DNA from: Erodium maritimum | Taxonomy: Eukaryota; Streptophyta; Magnoliopsida; Geraniales; Geraniaceae | Length of the DNA stretch: 64,000 nt | Direction: 5' to 3' | NCBI GenBank assembly: GCA_963921825.1 | Contig: OY997595.1 | Coordinates: forward strand, 17,477,228-17,541,227 | Shown: in pieces, positions 46,241-56,470 of the stretch | How the letters are laid out: each line of letters begins with the position of its first letter | Position numbering within the stretch: the stretch's first letter is position 1 | Notes under the pieces: generated by a model | Databases searched by the model: none | What the model saw: the letters and a program-made list of their open reading frames with translations, nothing else | What the model was told of the DNA's origin: nothing | Made by a program: the position numbers and the translations under genes

Positions 46241-46311
46241 TTTGTTTTTCAAGTATTGTTGCAGAAACAGTAGCTAAATATTGTTCTTGAACATACTAAT
46301 CAACAAAAATA

Positions 46312-46395
46312 ACTCGGCCTAGTGGGTAAGCTCTCACTTAAGTCCGGATGTTCCTGGGTTCAAATCCCAGTGGGTAATTTTTTTTTTAAAACCCA
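46312..46395 (+). repeat. tRNA-derived SINE head candidate 2
   Basis: CCTAGTGGGTAAGCTC (A-box-like) and GGTTCAAATCCCAGTGGG (B-box-like, with the flanking stem) are followed by a T-run and a C/A-rich ACCCGG tail. The tail is unlike a tRNA gene and fits a SINE. Confidence 0.45.
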
Positions 46396-46690
46396 GAACC
46401 AGACCCACGTTCGACCCAAACCCGGGTCCAGGACCCAGTCAACGACCCGAATCGGGTCAACTTCGTCTCCTACCTCCAGCCGGGTCAAAAAACGACCCGG
46501 TTTCAGACCCAAATCCGATCCGACTGGTTTTCCCTCATTAAGGCATCAAAAATTCGTTTTTAAGCCCAAAACGTAAGGAAATCTAATTTCTAGATGATTC
46601 CCATAAACAAAATACAAAAACAATGCATAATCAACAAAACCCAAAAAATTGATAAATTTGAAAATGCAAACAAGGCAGAGGATTAATCAT

Positions 46691-47064
46691 GCTCTGATAC
46701 CAACTGTAAACACTTAATCATGTGATCAAACAAATATGCTTAAGCATTAAAAACGCGGAATATAATCACTAACCTCCAGCCATTGCTTTCCTTAGAGAAG
46801 AAGTTTTGAAAAACCAAAAGTCTTGATCTTCCAAGTCCTCCCACTCTTTATCTGTCTCTCTAGATGGTGTATGAGTAAAATCAGATAGTGTGGACTTGGG
46901 GACCAATATGAGACTTAAATAACATTTTTCTGAAGCATCACAACTATCCATCAATAGGTATGATAATAGAAAATGATATATGTGAAACATCACACAGTTT
47001 GGCAATTGGACCAACATACATTGATCATAAACCATATGATATCATTTAGAGAATTAATCTAACA
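46691..47064 (-). mobile_element. LTR-retroelement remnant: 5' LTR plus primer-binding site
   Basis: The minus strand shows an LTR candidate at 46705-47064 (TGTAAACACTTAATC to AATCTAACA in plus orientation). It is followed after two bases by TGGTATCAGAGC at 46691-46702, the initiator-tRNA primer site. Internal genes and the second LTR are absent. Its right edge meets the truncated kinase exon at 47066, so it may have taken part in breaking the receptor gene. Confidence 0.55.
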
Positions 47065-47892
47065 AACTTGTGTGACTATTGGCGCCATCTGAAAGGAATT
47101 TAACAAGCCCAAAGTCACCAACTTGTGCTGTCATTTCTTCATCCAGAAGAATATTGCTAGGCTTGAGGTCACAATGAACAATGGGTGTCTGTCTGTTTGT
47201 GTGATGTAGATAATTAGTGGCACCAGCCACATCTATGCCAATGGTGAGTCTCTGAAGAAGATTCAACTTTCTTGCATTATCATTTGATTCTGGACTCGGA
47301 TGCAACCACTCCTCTAAACTCCCATTCACCATAAAATCGTACACTAAGGCCCTGAAATCATTTCCGCTGATATCAATGTTGGAACAAGCTGTTATGACTT
47401 TAACTAGATTCCAATGCCTGAGGTTCTTCAATGCCTCACACTCTGCCATGAAACTTGTAAAAGCTCCTCGTCTATCAAGGTTGAACACCTTAACTGCCAC
47501 GACCCTCTCTTCATCCAGAGTTCCTTTGTACACAGAACTAAAACCACCAATGCCAGTCAGATTAGAGGAAGAGAACCCATCGGTAGCTTTTTTCGGTACG
47601 ACACCTGAAAGAGCGAGTTTTGTGACAAGTCTGCTGCAATTTGATCTCTTCTCTTTCTGGACCAAAAGAGGAGTAAAGAAGCAGTCACCACAACAGCTCC
47701 AAGAAATGCCAAGACTAAAGAGACAATGATTTTCTTCTTACGGGCTAATATGTTATTCTTAGTAGACTCGTTGAAGCTACAAGCTGGAAGGTGCAGCTCC
47801 GGAATTTCCCCACAAAGCTGGTTGTTTCCCTCAACAGAAAATGCACTTGTATTTTTGAAGACACCCTCCAGTGGCACCATGCCAAGAAAGTT

Positions 47893-49828
47893 TTTTTTTA
47901 TCAGCAAAAAAAACGATTTTATTCAACCCAAAACTAGAGATCTTAAGAGAGATGATACAACAAAGGGAAGAGAGAGCGAGCTAACAGAAGTCGCAATGAC
48001 ATGAACAAGAACGAAGCCAACAAACAACTACAATACAAAAGAAACCAAAAGCCGACGAACTCCATCTTCAGAGGACGTTCTCGAACATGTTGATTACTTC
48101 GTCTTCGCAAAAATTGGCAGTAAAGCCCAAGGATTTAGCTAAATCCCATGAGTGATTGGCTTCCGTCTTCTTGCGAAGAGACCTGTTGGAAGATTTGGCG
48201 ATGGGCGCGAGATTGGGACGTTTGCGGCGACCAAGCTTCTTGTGATTTTTATTTTTTTTCTTTAAAAAATCGACAAGAGGGGAATCATCATCGAGCGAAG
48301 GAGAATTAATGTCTGCAATAAACTTTTGGAACCCAGCAGGGCGAGGGGTAAGAGGCTTGGGAGCAGAGGAGGGACCCGTAGAAAGAGGCCCAAAGGAAGG
48401 CCCAAGAACAGAGTTAGTCTTTGGGTCTGGGCTGGGGGAGCTGGGCATGACCTCAAAATCAAACCCACAACCTGCGCATGCAAAGCACCAGAACCCTGCA
48501 CATGCGAAGCATCAGAAACAGGGTTAAACAAAGCGAGGGAACCGATTGCCTCGGTACACAGCAGCGCATTATCCAGAGCGAGATCCTCGGGACTGGTAGA
48601 AGTCGAGGAGTCCGCACGAGTTCCAACACCCGACTCTTCAATTCCTGACGACCTACCAATTTCCCCATGGCGATTACCCGCCGGCGACTTGAGATCTGTG
48701 GGCGGAAAGGTTGAAGCGGGCGGGGAGAGAGGGGCCGAGGCCGACGGATTCACCGAGCCTTGAGGACGAAGCTCGCCATCATCGAGGTCAGGAGGGTCGG
48801 TGGGAGAAATCAAGGGGACATGAGCGAGATCCGGGAAGATGATGCAGACCTGGGAGATCTTGCCGGAGACGACGAGCGAGGATAGAGTTTTCACCGGTTG
48901 AGGGTTCTGAGAGTGGATCAGAACGAAGGCTGAATCAAGCCTAGACCTGGTGGAAGAAATAGGGTGGATGAACAGGGGGGTTCCCACAACAGCCGCGACA
49001 TTGAGGATCGTGGGATGGGTCCAACCGGAGAGGGGAAGGCCTTCAATGGAGATCCATCGCAGGCAGCCGCCATTGATGACAATGCTGACATTGGTGAAGA
49101 AGCCCCAAAACCAGGACCGAAGCCAAGACCAACCCGTGCTCTCGGCAAGCTTGAAAGCTGGGAGATCCGAGAAAGTAACCAGGATGGCTCGATTGCCCAA
49201 ATCCGCGAGCCGGACGAGGAGTTTCTGCTGCTCCGAAAGCTCAGCCCAAATGGAGGTAAGGGTGTGACTAGAGCTAGCCAAACCCACCACACTTAGACCT
49301 AGGGAATTGCACCAGGTAGCGCAGGAGGAACCGGAGCAGGAGAGGCTAGCAGCAGGGGCATGAGAAGAAGCAAGGGCGACGTGCGGAGGAGCCACGACGT
49401 CTCTGAAGCTCCGAGCACCGGTAGAGGAGGTCGCCGGAATGGGAGGAACCGAACCAACTCCGAACGATAAGGATAAGTCCACAATGAGCTGCTCGGAACC
49501 GAGCTTGGAACGATGCAGGGATGAGACTGCTTTAGCGGCATCGACGACTTTGATAAACTGCACAAAGCCAAATTTCTTGCCGGATTTGTTGAGCTTGTCA
49601 GGGAGAAAAGCTCTGCGGATTGGGCCGAAAGTGGAGAACAGAGCAAGTAGATGTTCGCTGGTGAACATAGGGGGGAGGTTGCAAATGAAGAGCTTGGGAC
49701 AAGGAGGACCAGCAGGGTGAGAAGAGGAGGGGGGATGAGAAGAAAGAAGGGGAAAGGCTTGGGGGAGGGGGTGGGGGTCGGGAGGTTTGGAAGGAGGAGC
49801 CATTGTTAGTCTAACAATCCCTCATATT
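47893..49828 (-). mobile_element. L1-type retroposon with only an RRM-containing ORF1
   Basis: The direct repeat AAGAAAGTT (47884-47892 and 49829-49837) flanks it. The minus strand ends in TTGCTGATAAAAAAAAA, an L1-like tail. The 1936 bp encodes an ORF1-like protein but no endonuclease or reverse transcriptase, so it resembles the ORF1-only derivatives known in mammals as HAL1. It would depend on a full LINE elsewhere. Confidence 0.82.
48068..49803 (-). pseudogene. LINE ORF1-like RRM protein, one frameshift
   Basis: It starts at ATG 49803 (MAPPSKPPDPHPLPQAFPLL). An RRM spans about residues 36-110, with RNP2-like KLFICNLPP and RNP1-like KKFGFVQFI. A long stretch follows with WLRSWFWGFF and ISIEGLPLSGWTHPTI, typical of the middle domain of plant L1 ORF1 proteins, then a Ser/Pro-rich linker. 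Near 48450 the frame shifts, and the C-terminus (FLKKKNKNHKKLGRRKR basic patch, ending EVINMFENVL at 48068) lies in another frame. ORF1 proteins coat LINE RNA. Confidence 0.8.
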
Positions 49829-50639
49829 AAGAAAGTTATTGGATGAAAGATTCAAGTTCTGTAGGAGGACAAGATCCTGTAGAAACTTTGGAACTTCACC
49901 CGGCAAATTGTTGAGAGAAAGGTCTAGAAACATCAAACCTCTTAGAGAGCTCAAAGATGAAGGAATGGTTCCATGTAAGGAGTTTCCCATCATTTCGAGT
50001 AGATACAAACTCACACACTTACTGATAGTAGAAGGAATTTCACCCGATAACCTGTTAGAGAATTCATCAAGACTGTTAAGATTTCCAACCTCAATTGGAA
50101 GAGAGCCAGTTAATTGGTTTCTGGACAAGTCAAGAACTATAGCCAAGGATGAGACATTGAAAATATGTGCAGGTATGTTACCACTGATATTGTTGTCATC
50201 AAGCATCAATGATAGCAATTGTGTGCAGTTCCCCCCACCAGCAAATTATTCATCTGGGCCAAACTCTGCAGTTTGCGCAACCAACCAACTTCAGAGGGAA
50301 TTCCCTCGGTCAGTTGGTTGTTTTGGAGATGAAGTTGCACGAGAAAGCTTAAATTTCCAATGTAGGGAGATATGGAACCGGAAAGGTTATGTGATTGAAG
50401 GTCAAGTACAGTGACCCTGTGGTGCCTCCTACCGCATGTAACACCGGTCCACTGCCAGAAATGGGTGGAGGAATTCCACGAGCTCAATGCCCCCAGAGGG
50501 TCATCACTGATCCTATCCTTGAAGTGGAGCAAGGCCATGCGATCAGTCTCGTTGCTTACAAGTGCAGGAGTGGCTGAGATGCAGCAAAAGTAAGAATTGT
50601 AAGGACATAACAAATACACAAAGGGGAAGAGATAGCCAT

Positions 50640-51371
50640 ATGGTAATCACAACTACTTGGCACTCAATATGTGTAACATAGAGACATCTATATATAACTG
50701 TAAACCACTTCACTGTTTTTATGCGTGACACATAACAAATCACAAATACTACAACTAGGCATGATTAAAAAAATACCTATATAACAACTAGCATCACTAA
50801 ATTATGATAAAAATGTACTGTCAACTCTAGAAATTATATGAACAAGTCTTCCATTGCCAATAACAGATACTTATTGGTCTGCATCGGCACTAAGAAATGC
50901 TAATGAACTAGTTTACGATTTCTAGAGTATCTGTTATTGATGCTAGTATAGAGAACTTTCTCATCCCCATATGACTTGCCATTTTAGTCTTCCATTCTTA
51001 ATTATGTGGCGGATTTGTGTTCATCCGGTCATACTAAAATTATTGTTTCAAGATCAAGGATTGTCACATGTATGCTACAAATATTTAATATCTTATTGCT
51101 CAATATTTGCTTGCACATACAGGCCACACTCATGTCAAAGTAAACTCTTTCAAATTTAGATCCTAGATTACTAAAATTTTGTGGCATTATTATACTTTTC
51201 CTTCACTCCAAAAAATGAGGTATACAAACAGAGCACATATAGTAACATTACAACCTTATTCATCAACTAACAAGTTGAAGATAATACTAAACATGTAAGT
51301 CTTATAGAAAAGAACATCATCTGCATAACAAGCTACACCAAGGTAGTCTTAACTAACATTCTCCAGTAGGT
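50640..51371. other. Spacer between two receptor-kinase loci
   Basis: It is AT-rich and contains the former promoter of the disrupted gene (left) and the 3' region of the intact gene (right). No other gene was seen. Confidence 0.45.
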
Positions 51372-54300
51372 TCATCGGTTCCTTGTCTTCCTGGATACCT
51401 ACAACCAGAATGATGTTATTCTTCCGGCTTTATAGTGTCGAAAAAGAAAGAAAAAAAGACATTACCTGCCCGTGACCAATAGCAGAGCGAGTCCCGCGTC
51501 CTTCACTACCCATGAGATTGTCCCTGATTATGGCCAATTTTATTGCAACACCACCAATGTCCATTCTTTCTCTTGGCGTTTCTTTTGAACATGCAATTCC
51601 AATTTCAAATGTCAGAATCAATGACTCGATAACCTTATGATATCCCCTGCTATTTCTAACGCTGTCTTGTCTTCCTTCAAGCAGTGAAGGGTCAATGATT
51701 TCTGCAACTTGCTCAGGCAAAGCCATCTTGACATAGTTATGAAGATTCATATCACTGTCAAATATGTCATCAGTAGGCTTTTTACCAGTGAACATCTCGA
51801 GCAAGAAGATACCATAGCTATATGCATCACCATAAGTTGACGCGTCACCTCCCATTCCATACTCTGCATACACACATATCAAAATGATGGGCAAGTTGAT
51901 AGGAATATGAAAATCAGAAGAAAAAAAAAAAGAAAGACGACCTTTGCAAATTTCAGTCTACTTTACCTGGAGCAGCATAACCCACTGTTCCTCTTACTCC
52001 AATTGAGCTTGTTTGATTTGCTGCGGTCTCTTGGGTAAGGAATTTCACCAACCCAAAGTCACTAACATGTGCAGTCATTTCATCATCTAGAAGAACATTG
52101 CTTGGCTTGAGATCACAATGAATGATTGGTGTTTGGGAACATTGATGGTGAAGATAATCCAGCGCACAAGCTACATCAATGACAATGTTTAATCTTTGGA
52201 GAAGATCCAGTTTCTTAGTCTCCGTCTCCATTTCAAGAACTGGATGCAACCACTCCTCTAGACTGCCATTGACCATAAACTCACAAACCAGGGCCTTAAA
52301 ATCATAGCCACTAGCATCAATACTTGAACATGCAGTTATTACCTTGACAAGATTCCGGTGCCTGACATTCCTCATAGCTTCACATTCAAGTATAAAACTC
52401 TTCAAAGCGCCACGCCTTTGAAGGTTGAACACCTTTATCGCGACAATTTTCTCGTGATCTAAAACCCCTTTGTAAACATGAGCAAAACTACCAACTCCAA
52501 TCAAATTAGTCAAAGAAAACCCATTAGTAGCATTGAGAAGAGCTTGGTAGGACAACTGCACCATTGCATCCTTCGGGGAGTCTGCTGCAGCCTTGTGACT
52601 TTTCTTTCTCAACCAAAACAAGAACAGAGAAGCAACCACTGCTAATGCACCAACAATTGCGAAAGCTAGAGAGATTATGATTTTTGACTTACGAGTGAAT
52701 TTCTGCTTGGGCTCTTTGAAGCTACATTTTGGCAGATGAAAGTCTGGAATTCCTCCGCAAAGCCTGATGTTTCCCTCCACAGAAACCACACTTGCATTTT
52801 TGAAGATGCCTTGTGTGGATACCGTTCCGACCAAGTTATTGAAGGACAAGTCCAAACCTTGTAGTGAGACTAGACCTTGTAAAAATATAGGGATCTCTCC
52901 AGATAAGTTGTTTCTAGAGAGGTCTAAACTCACAAGTCCTCTCAAAGAGCGGAAAGATGGAGGTATGGTGCCATGAAAGAAATTTCTTTGCAAGCTGAGG
53001 TATGTTAAACTCAAACAAGTGCCAAGATTGGTAGGAATTTCACCAGATAACATGTTATTAGAAACGTCCAATACACCAAGATTCTTCAAGTTTCCAACCT
53101 CCAAAGGTAAGGCCCCGTTCAAGCGATTTTGAGACAAGTCAAGGTAGATTGACAAGGATGAGATATTGATGACTTCTGGGGGTATGGCGCCGCTGAGATC
53201 ATTGGAAGAAATATCCAATTCCAATAACACCTGGCATTTCCCCAAACTCGACGGGATGTTGCCATGAAGTCTGTTACAACCTAGACGGAGTTTGCTTAGC
53301 TTTTCAAGATTTCCAAGAGAAGATGGAATTACTCCTCTCAAGTCATTGTGATACAAATCCAAGTGTTGGAGGTTTTGAAGCTCCCCAATACCTTCAGGAA
53401 TGCTAAAGGAGAGCTGGTTGTATCTTGCTGAAAATATCTCCAAGTACTTCAACTTTGCTATGCCACTTGGGATTTTCCCAACAATTTGATTGTGATCAAG
53501 TACTAATGCTGTTAACTTGGTTGATAAGTTACCAAGTGATTCAGGCAAAACACCTCCAAACAAGTTACCATCTATAAACACTCTCTCTAAACCAATGGCG
53601 TTGGTAAGAGATGAGAGGAACTTCAAGTCATCAACTTTCCCCTTCCCAAGATTGTTGTATGCTAAGTTTAACCCTTTCAGCGCATGAAGGTCCCCCAAAT
53701 CCGGCACACCTCCGGTAAGGTTGGTCATCAAGATATACATGTATTCTAGATTTGAGGCATTGGATATTGAAGTAGGAATAGGTCCGGTGAAGTGATTATC
53801 AGCAATGCTAAAGATTTGGATACGACGGGAAAGGATGTTCATTTCTGATGGAAGACTCCCATGGAGTTGGTTTGATCCCACATCAAAAACCAACAAAGAG
53901 GAGAGGTTGAAAATTGATGGAGAGACAATGCCAGTTAAAGAATTATTGGGTATTGAAAAGAATTGGAGATTTTTTAATAAACCAATGGCCGGAGGGATAC
54001 TTCCACGAAAATAATTGCTTCCCAGCGAAAGTTTGACAAGGGACGACAAGTTCCCGAGGGAAGAAGGGATTTCCCCATAAAGATTGTTGCTATGAAGAGA
54101 TAGTACCTCAAGATTCTTCAATGAGCCCATATCCTCAGGGATTTTCCCTGTCAGATGGTTGAAGGTCAAGTGAACGTCAATGAGGTTGGAGCAACTTGTT
54201 AGGTTGAGAGGGATATTCCCTCCCAGAGAGTTGTTTTGCAAGCTCAAAACTTGCAGCCTACGCATACGACCAACTTGTGGAGGAATTTCACCGCTGAAGC

Positions 54301-54634
54301 TGTTTTCTGGCAGGTGAAGTTCTCTTAGGAAGCTTAAATTTCCAATGTGTGGGGAAATGAGACCAGCCAGCTTCTGAGAAGTTAGGTTCAATACAGTGAC
54401 TCTTTCGTGTCGACCACCACATGTTACACCCTGCCACCGGCAAAAGTGGGTGGAGTCATTCCATGAGCTCATCACCCCAAGAGGGTCATCAGATATTTTG
54501 GACTTGAAGTCCAGTAATGACACCCGATCAGTCCCATTACTGAGACTTGCAAAACTGGCTGAGCAAAGGCACAAAACAAGAACAAAAGGATAGAATAATG
54601 AGCAGAAAGACGATGAAAACGGTATAGAATCCAT
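51372..54634 (-). CDS. LRR-XII receptor-like kinase (EFR/XA21/At3g47570 type), three exons
   Basis: Minus-strand exons are 51967-54634, 51466-51863 and 51372-51398, phases 1 and 0, giving 1030 residues. The start is ATG 54634, which begins a signal peptide (MDSIPFSSSFCSLFYPFVLV); no in-frame ATG lies upstream. An LRRNT cap (FCRWQGVTCGGR) is followed by about 22 plant-type LRRs, the CGGIPDFHLPKCSF cap and a transmembrane helix (IIISLAFAIVGALAVVASLF). The kinase has GVGSFAHVYKG, VAIKVF, IIHCDLKPSNVLLDD and DFGLVKFL; Cys before the catalytic Asp makes it non-RD, as in pattern-recognition receptors. Exon 2 supplies YGMGGDASTYGDAYSYGIFL and the C-lobe. It is likely a plasma-membrane immune receptor with unknown ligand. 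The last exon adds only VSRKTRNR and is the least certain part. Confidence 0.93.
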
Positions 54635-54697
54635 GTAGGAAAACGAAAGATCAAGTGTGAAGACAAGTAGTTGATACTTCACCAAGGTTTGTGCAGT

Positions 54698-54710
54698 ATA
54701 TATATATAAG
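54698..54710 (-). promoter_or_regulatory. TATA box of the intact receptor kinase
   Basis: Minus-strand TTATATATATATA lies about 65 bp upstream of ATG 54634. Its position supports that start over any upstream non-ATG reading. Confidence 0.65.
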
Positions 54711-54711
54711 G

Positions 54712-55255
54712 TTTAATTTGTTCAATGTTTCAGTACACAATGTGGTCCACTGGAGGGTCATCAACTTCAATGTCAAAGAAATTTGAGGCCACAACAGTTT
54801 CTCTACTGTTTTTGTCCTACCATCCCTAGATGCTAAGAGGTTGCTCTCATCACACTGAAACTATCCACATTATGTAGGATTGATACCACATTGATTTCTT
54901 TTAATTGGACTGCATAAAAACTGGAGTGCTAGTTACGGGTCTATGGACCAGCAAGTCTTGGCAGACATTAAGTTTTCCAAACTTTGGAATCTAGGACACA
55001 TTATTTATGGGTCAATGGGTTGACTCCATCTATGAAAGATGTGATACAGAGTATGTGACTTATAACCTCATAATCGGAAAATGATATATTTTTTCGTTTT
55101 TCTACCATTTTATACTTCATGGTGTGAATGGATCAGAAAGTAATTACTTCACATCGTCAAGAGAAGAGATTACAACAGCAAAGTCATGTTTAGGGACAAT
55201 ATCTTTCAGGCTCTCTTTTTCCATCCATTCACACCATATTCTAGCGATGCTTCCT
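54712..55255. other. Receptor-kinase promoter region
   Basis: It contains upstream sequence of the receptor kinase. No further element can be supported. Confidence 0.4.
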
Positions 55256-55262
55256 ACATATT

Positions 55263-55618
55263 TCAGCAGCCTAAAAGTCTGACCTCCGAATCGAGAACTA
55301 CATCATTAATTATGGCACCCCGAATCAACATACTACAGTTCTCGACATTAGTATTAAACTTACCCAGAGGTAAGTCCTTGACAGAACAATTCTTATCAAG
55401 CCCAACACATCCATTGCAACTGCCTATTAATTTCTCACCATATTTGGCAATAGCAAGGTTAGTATCATTGCCAGGAGGAGGCCCAAACAATATAGTCAGG
55501 TTTTTATCACATGTGTAACCAGAAATCGGAACACCATCACCAAAGGGGCATGGGTTTGATCCCAAAAAAGCACCTTCAGCAGCACAAGTCTCTAAGAATG
55601 TGAAGGTTACCCTTCAAA
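55263..55618 (-). CDS. Cysteine-rich hypothetical ORF, possibly one exon or a fragment
   Basis: The minus-strand frame is open from an acceptor-like TTCTTAG near 55598 to the stop at 55263. It reads ETCAAEGAFLGSNPCPFGDG, then GYTCDKNLTILFGPPPG, IGSCNGCVGLDKNC and ENCSMLIRGAIINDVVLDSE, ending LLGC. Eight to nine cysteines and several N-glycosylation sequons (NLT, NDT, NCS) suggest a secreted or receptor ectodomain piece. I do not recognise the family. No initiator ATG with a signal peptide is visible close by; an internal ATG is absent, so it is probably an exon or remnant. Confidence 0.4.
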
Positions 55619-55619
55619 T

Positions 55620-56470
55620 GATCAAACACCACTGCAACAAGATGTGAGGCCCAAAGTACAGAAGAAAATGGATGGCTTCCCTTCTTCCCCAAGTAATCTA
55701 ATTTTGTGGAGAATTGTCATTGTGGTTTGTAATCTAAGACTACGACCGTTAGACTTCTGAGCCCCCAGTTACCTCCCTCCTGTCATTCAAATTCTACTAC
55801 CAATTTCAACAAAGATTAGATGGTGGCCCTTTTACACATTTCAAATACTAAGAACCACAAAAAACCTAGAGTCTGACCTTCACAAGAAGCTATGAAATTT
55901 TCAACATCTACACTCTACAAATCTCTTTTTCACATCTACATGAGTCCATCTTGTTTGTAGAGTTCATCAAGCGTGTCTCAATAGCTTTGAATATTGCTTA
56001 TGGGTCATCAAACATTTCAACCATACTATTTTCAATCAGAGACGCTCCCAGTTAAAAACAAACAAATAATCGATTGTGAATCACAGTGTAACAAACATAT
56101 CTCCCATACAAACAGGCTTACCGATCTTAGAGATAGCTTTCAGCACGCCCAAATTCACGAGCAATGAAGCAAATGGCGCACGAATTCACCCGCAAATGAA
56201 CTCAAAACTTGTAACTGTATGGCGTGAGAGAAACACTAGGAAAATGGGATCTCTGATTTATTAGGTGAGTAATTCATTCCATCAACAGCGAGACCTTGCT
56301 TGCCTAATTAACGGACCGTTTGCGCCGTCAAATATATATCGTTGGATATGTAGACTTTTGGTGACTGAAATAAACGGTTTGGATCGCAGGTTCAATGCCC
56401 TTAATACCGCTCTCTCCTCTTCGCAGTCGAAACTGCTATCTATGTAAAATCGGATTAAGGAGGTTATTCA
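55620..56470. other. Intergenic and PPR promoter region
   Basis: It contains the 5' region of the PPR gene. Short plus-strand ORFs (56076-56447) have no family features. Confidence 0.4.

Larger units (their letters stand above)
47066..50639 (-). pseudogene. Disrupted LRR-XII receptor kinase gene
   Basis: From ATG 50639 a signal peptide (MAISSPLCICYVLTILTFAA) is in a different frame from the following ETDRMALLHFKDRISDDPLG and WTGVTCGRR. Most of the LRR array is missing. Only the last repeats remain (49841-50218, with LDLSRNQLTGSLPIEVGNL and IPSSLSSLRGL). A retroposon at 47893-49828 then splits the last LRR from the C-terminal cap (CGEIPELHLPACSF), the transmembrane segment (IIVSLVLAFLGAVVVTASLL) and the kinase. 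The kinase stops after DFGLVKFL at 47066, next to an LTR remnant. It is paralogous to the intact gene at 51372-54634. Confidence 0.88.

Noticed and set aside
46322-46576. 84-codon ORF and possible tRNA gene at 46.3 kb
   Set aside because: The frame is proline/threonine-rich and derives from ACCCGG repeats. The A/B boxes are present, but no complete cloverleaf could be folded by eye.
47376-47729. Plus-strand ORF opposite the kinase exon, present in both duplicates
   Set aside because: It is conserved only because the exon is duplicated. The minus strand encodes an obvious kinase.
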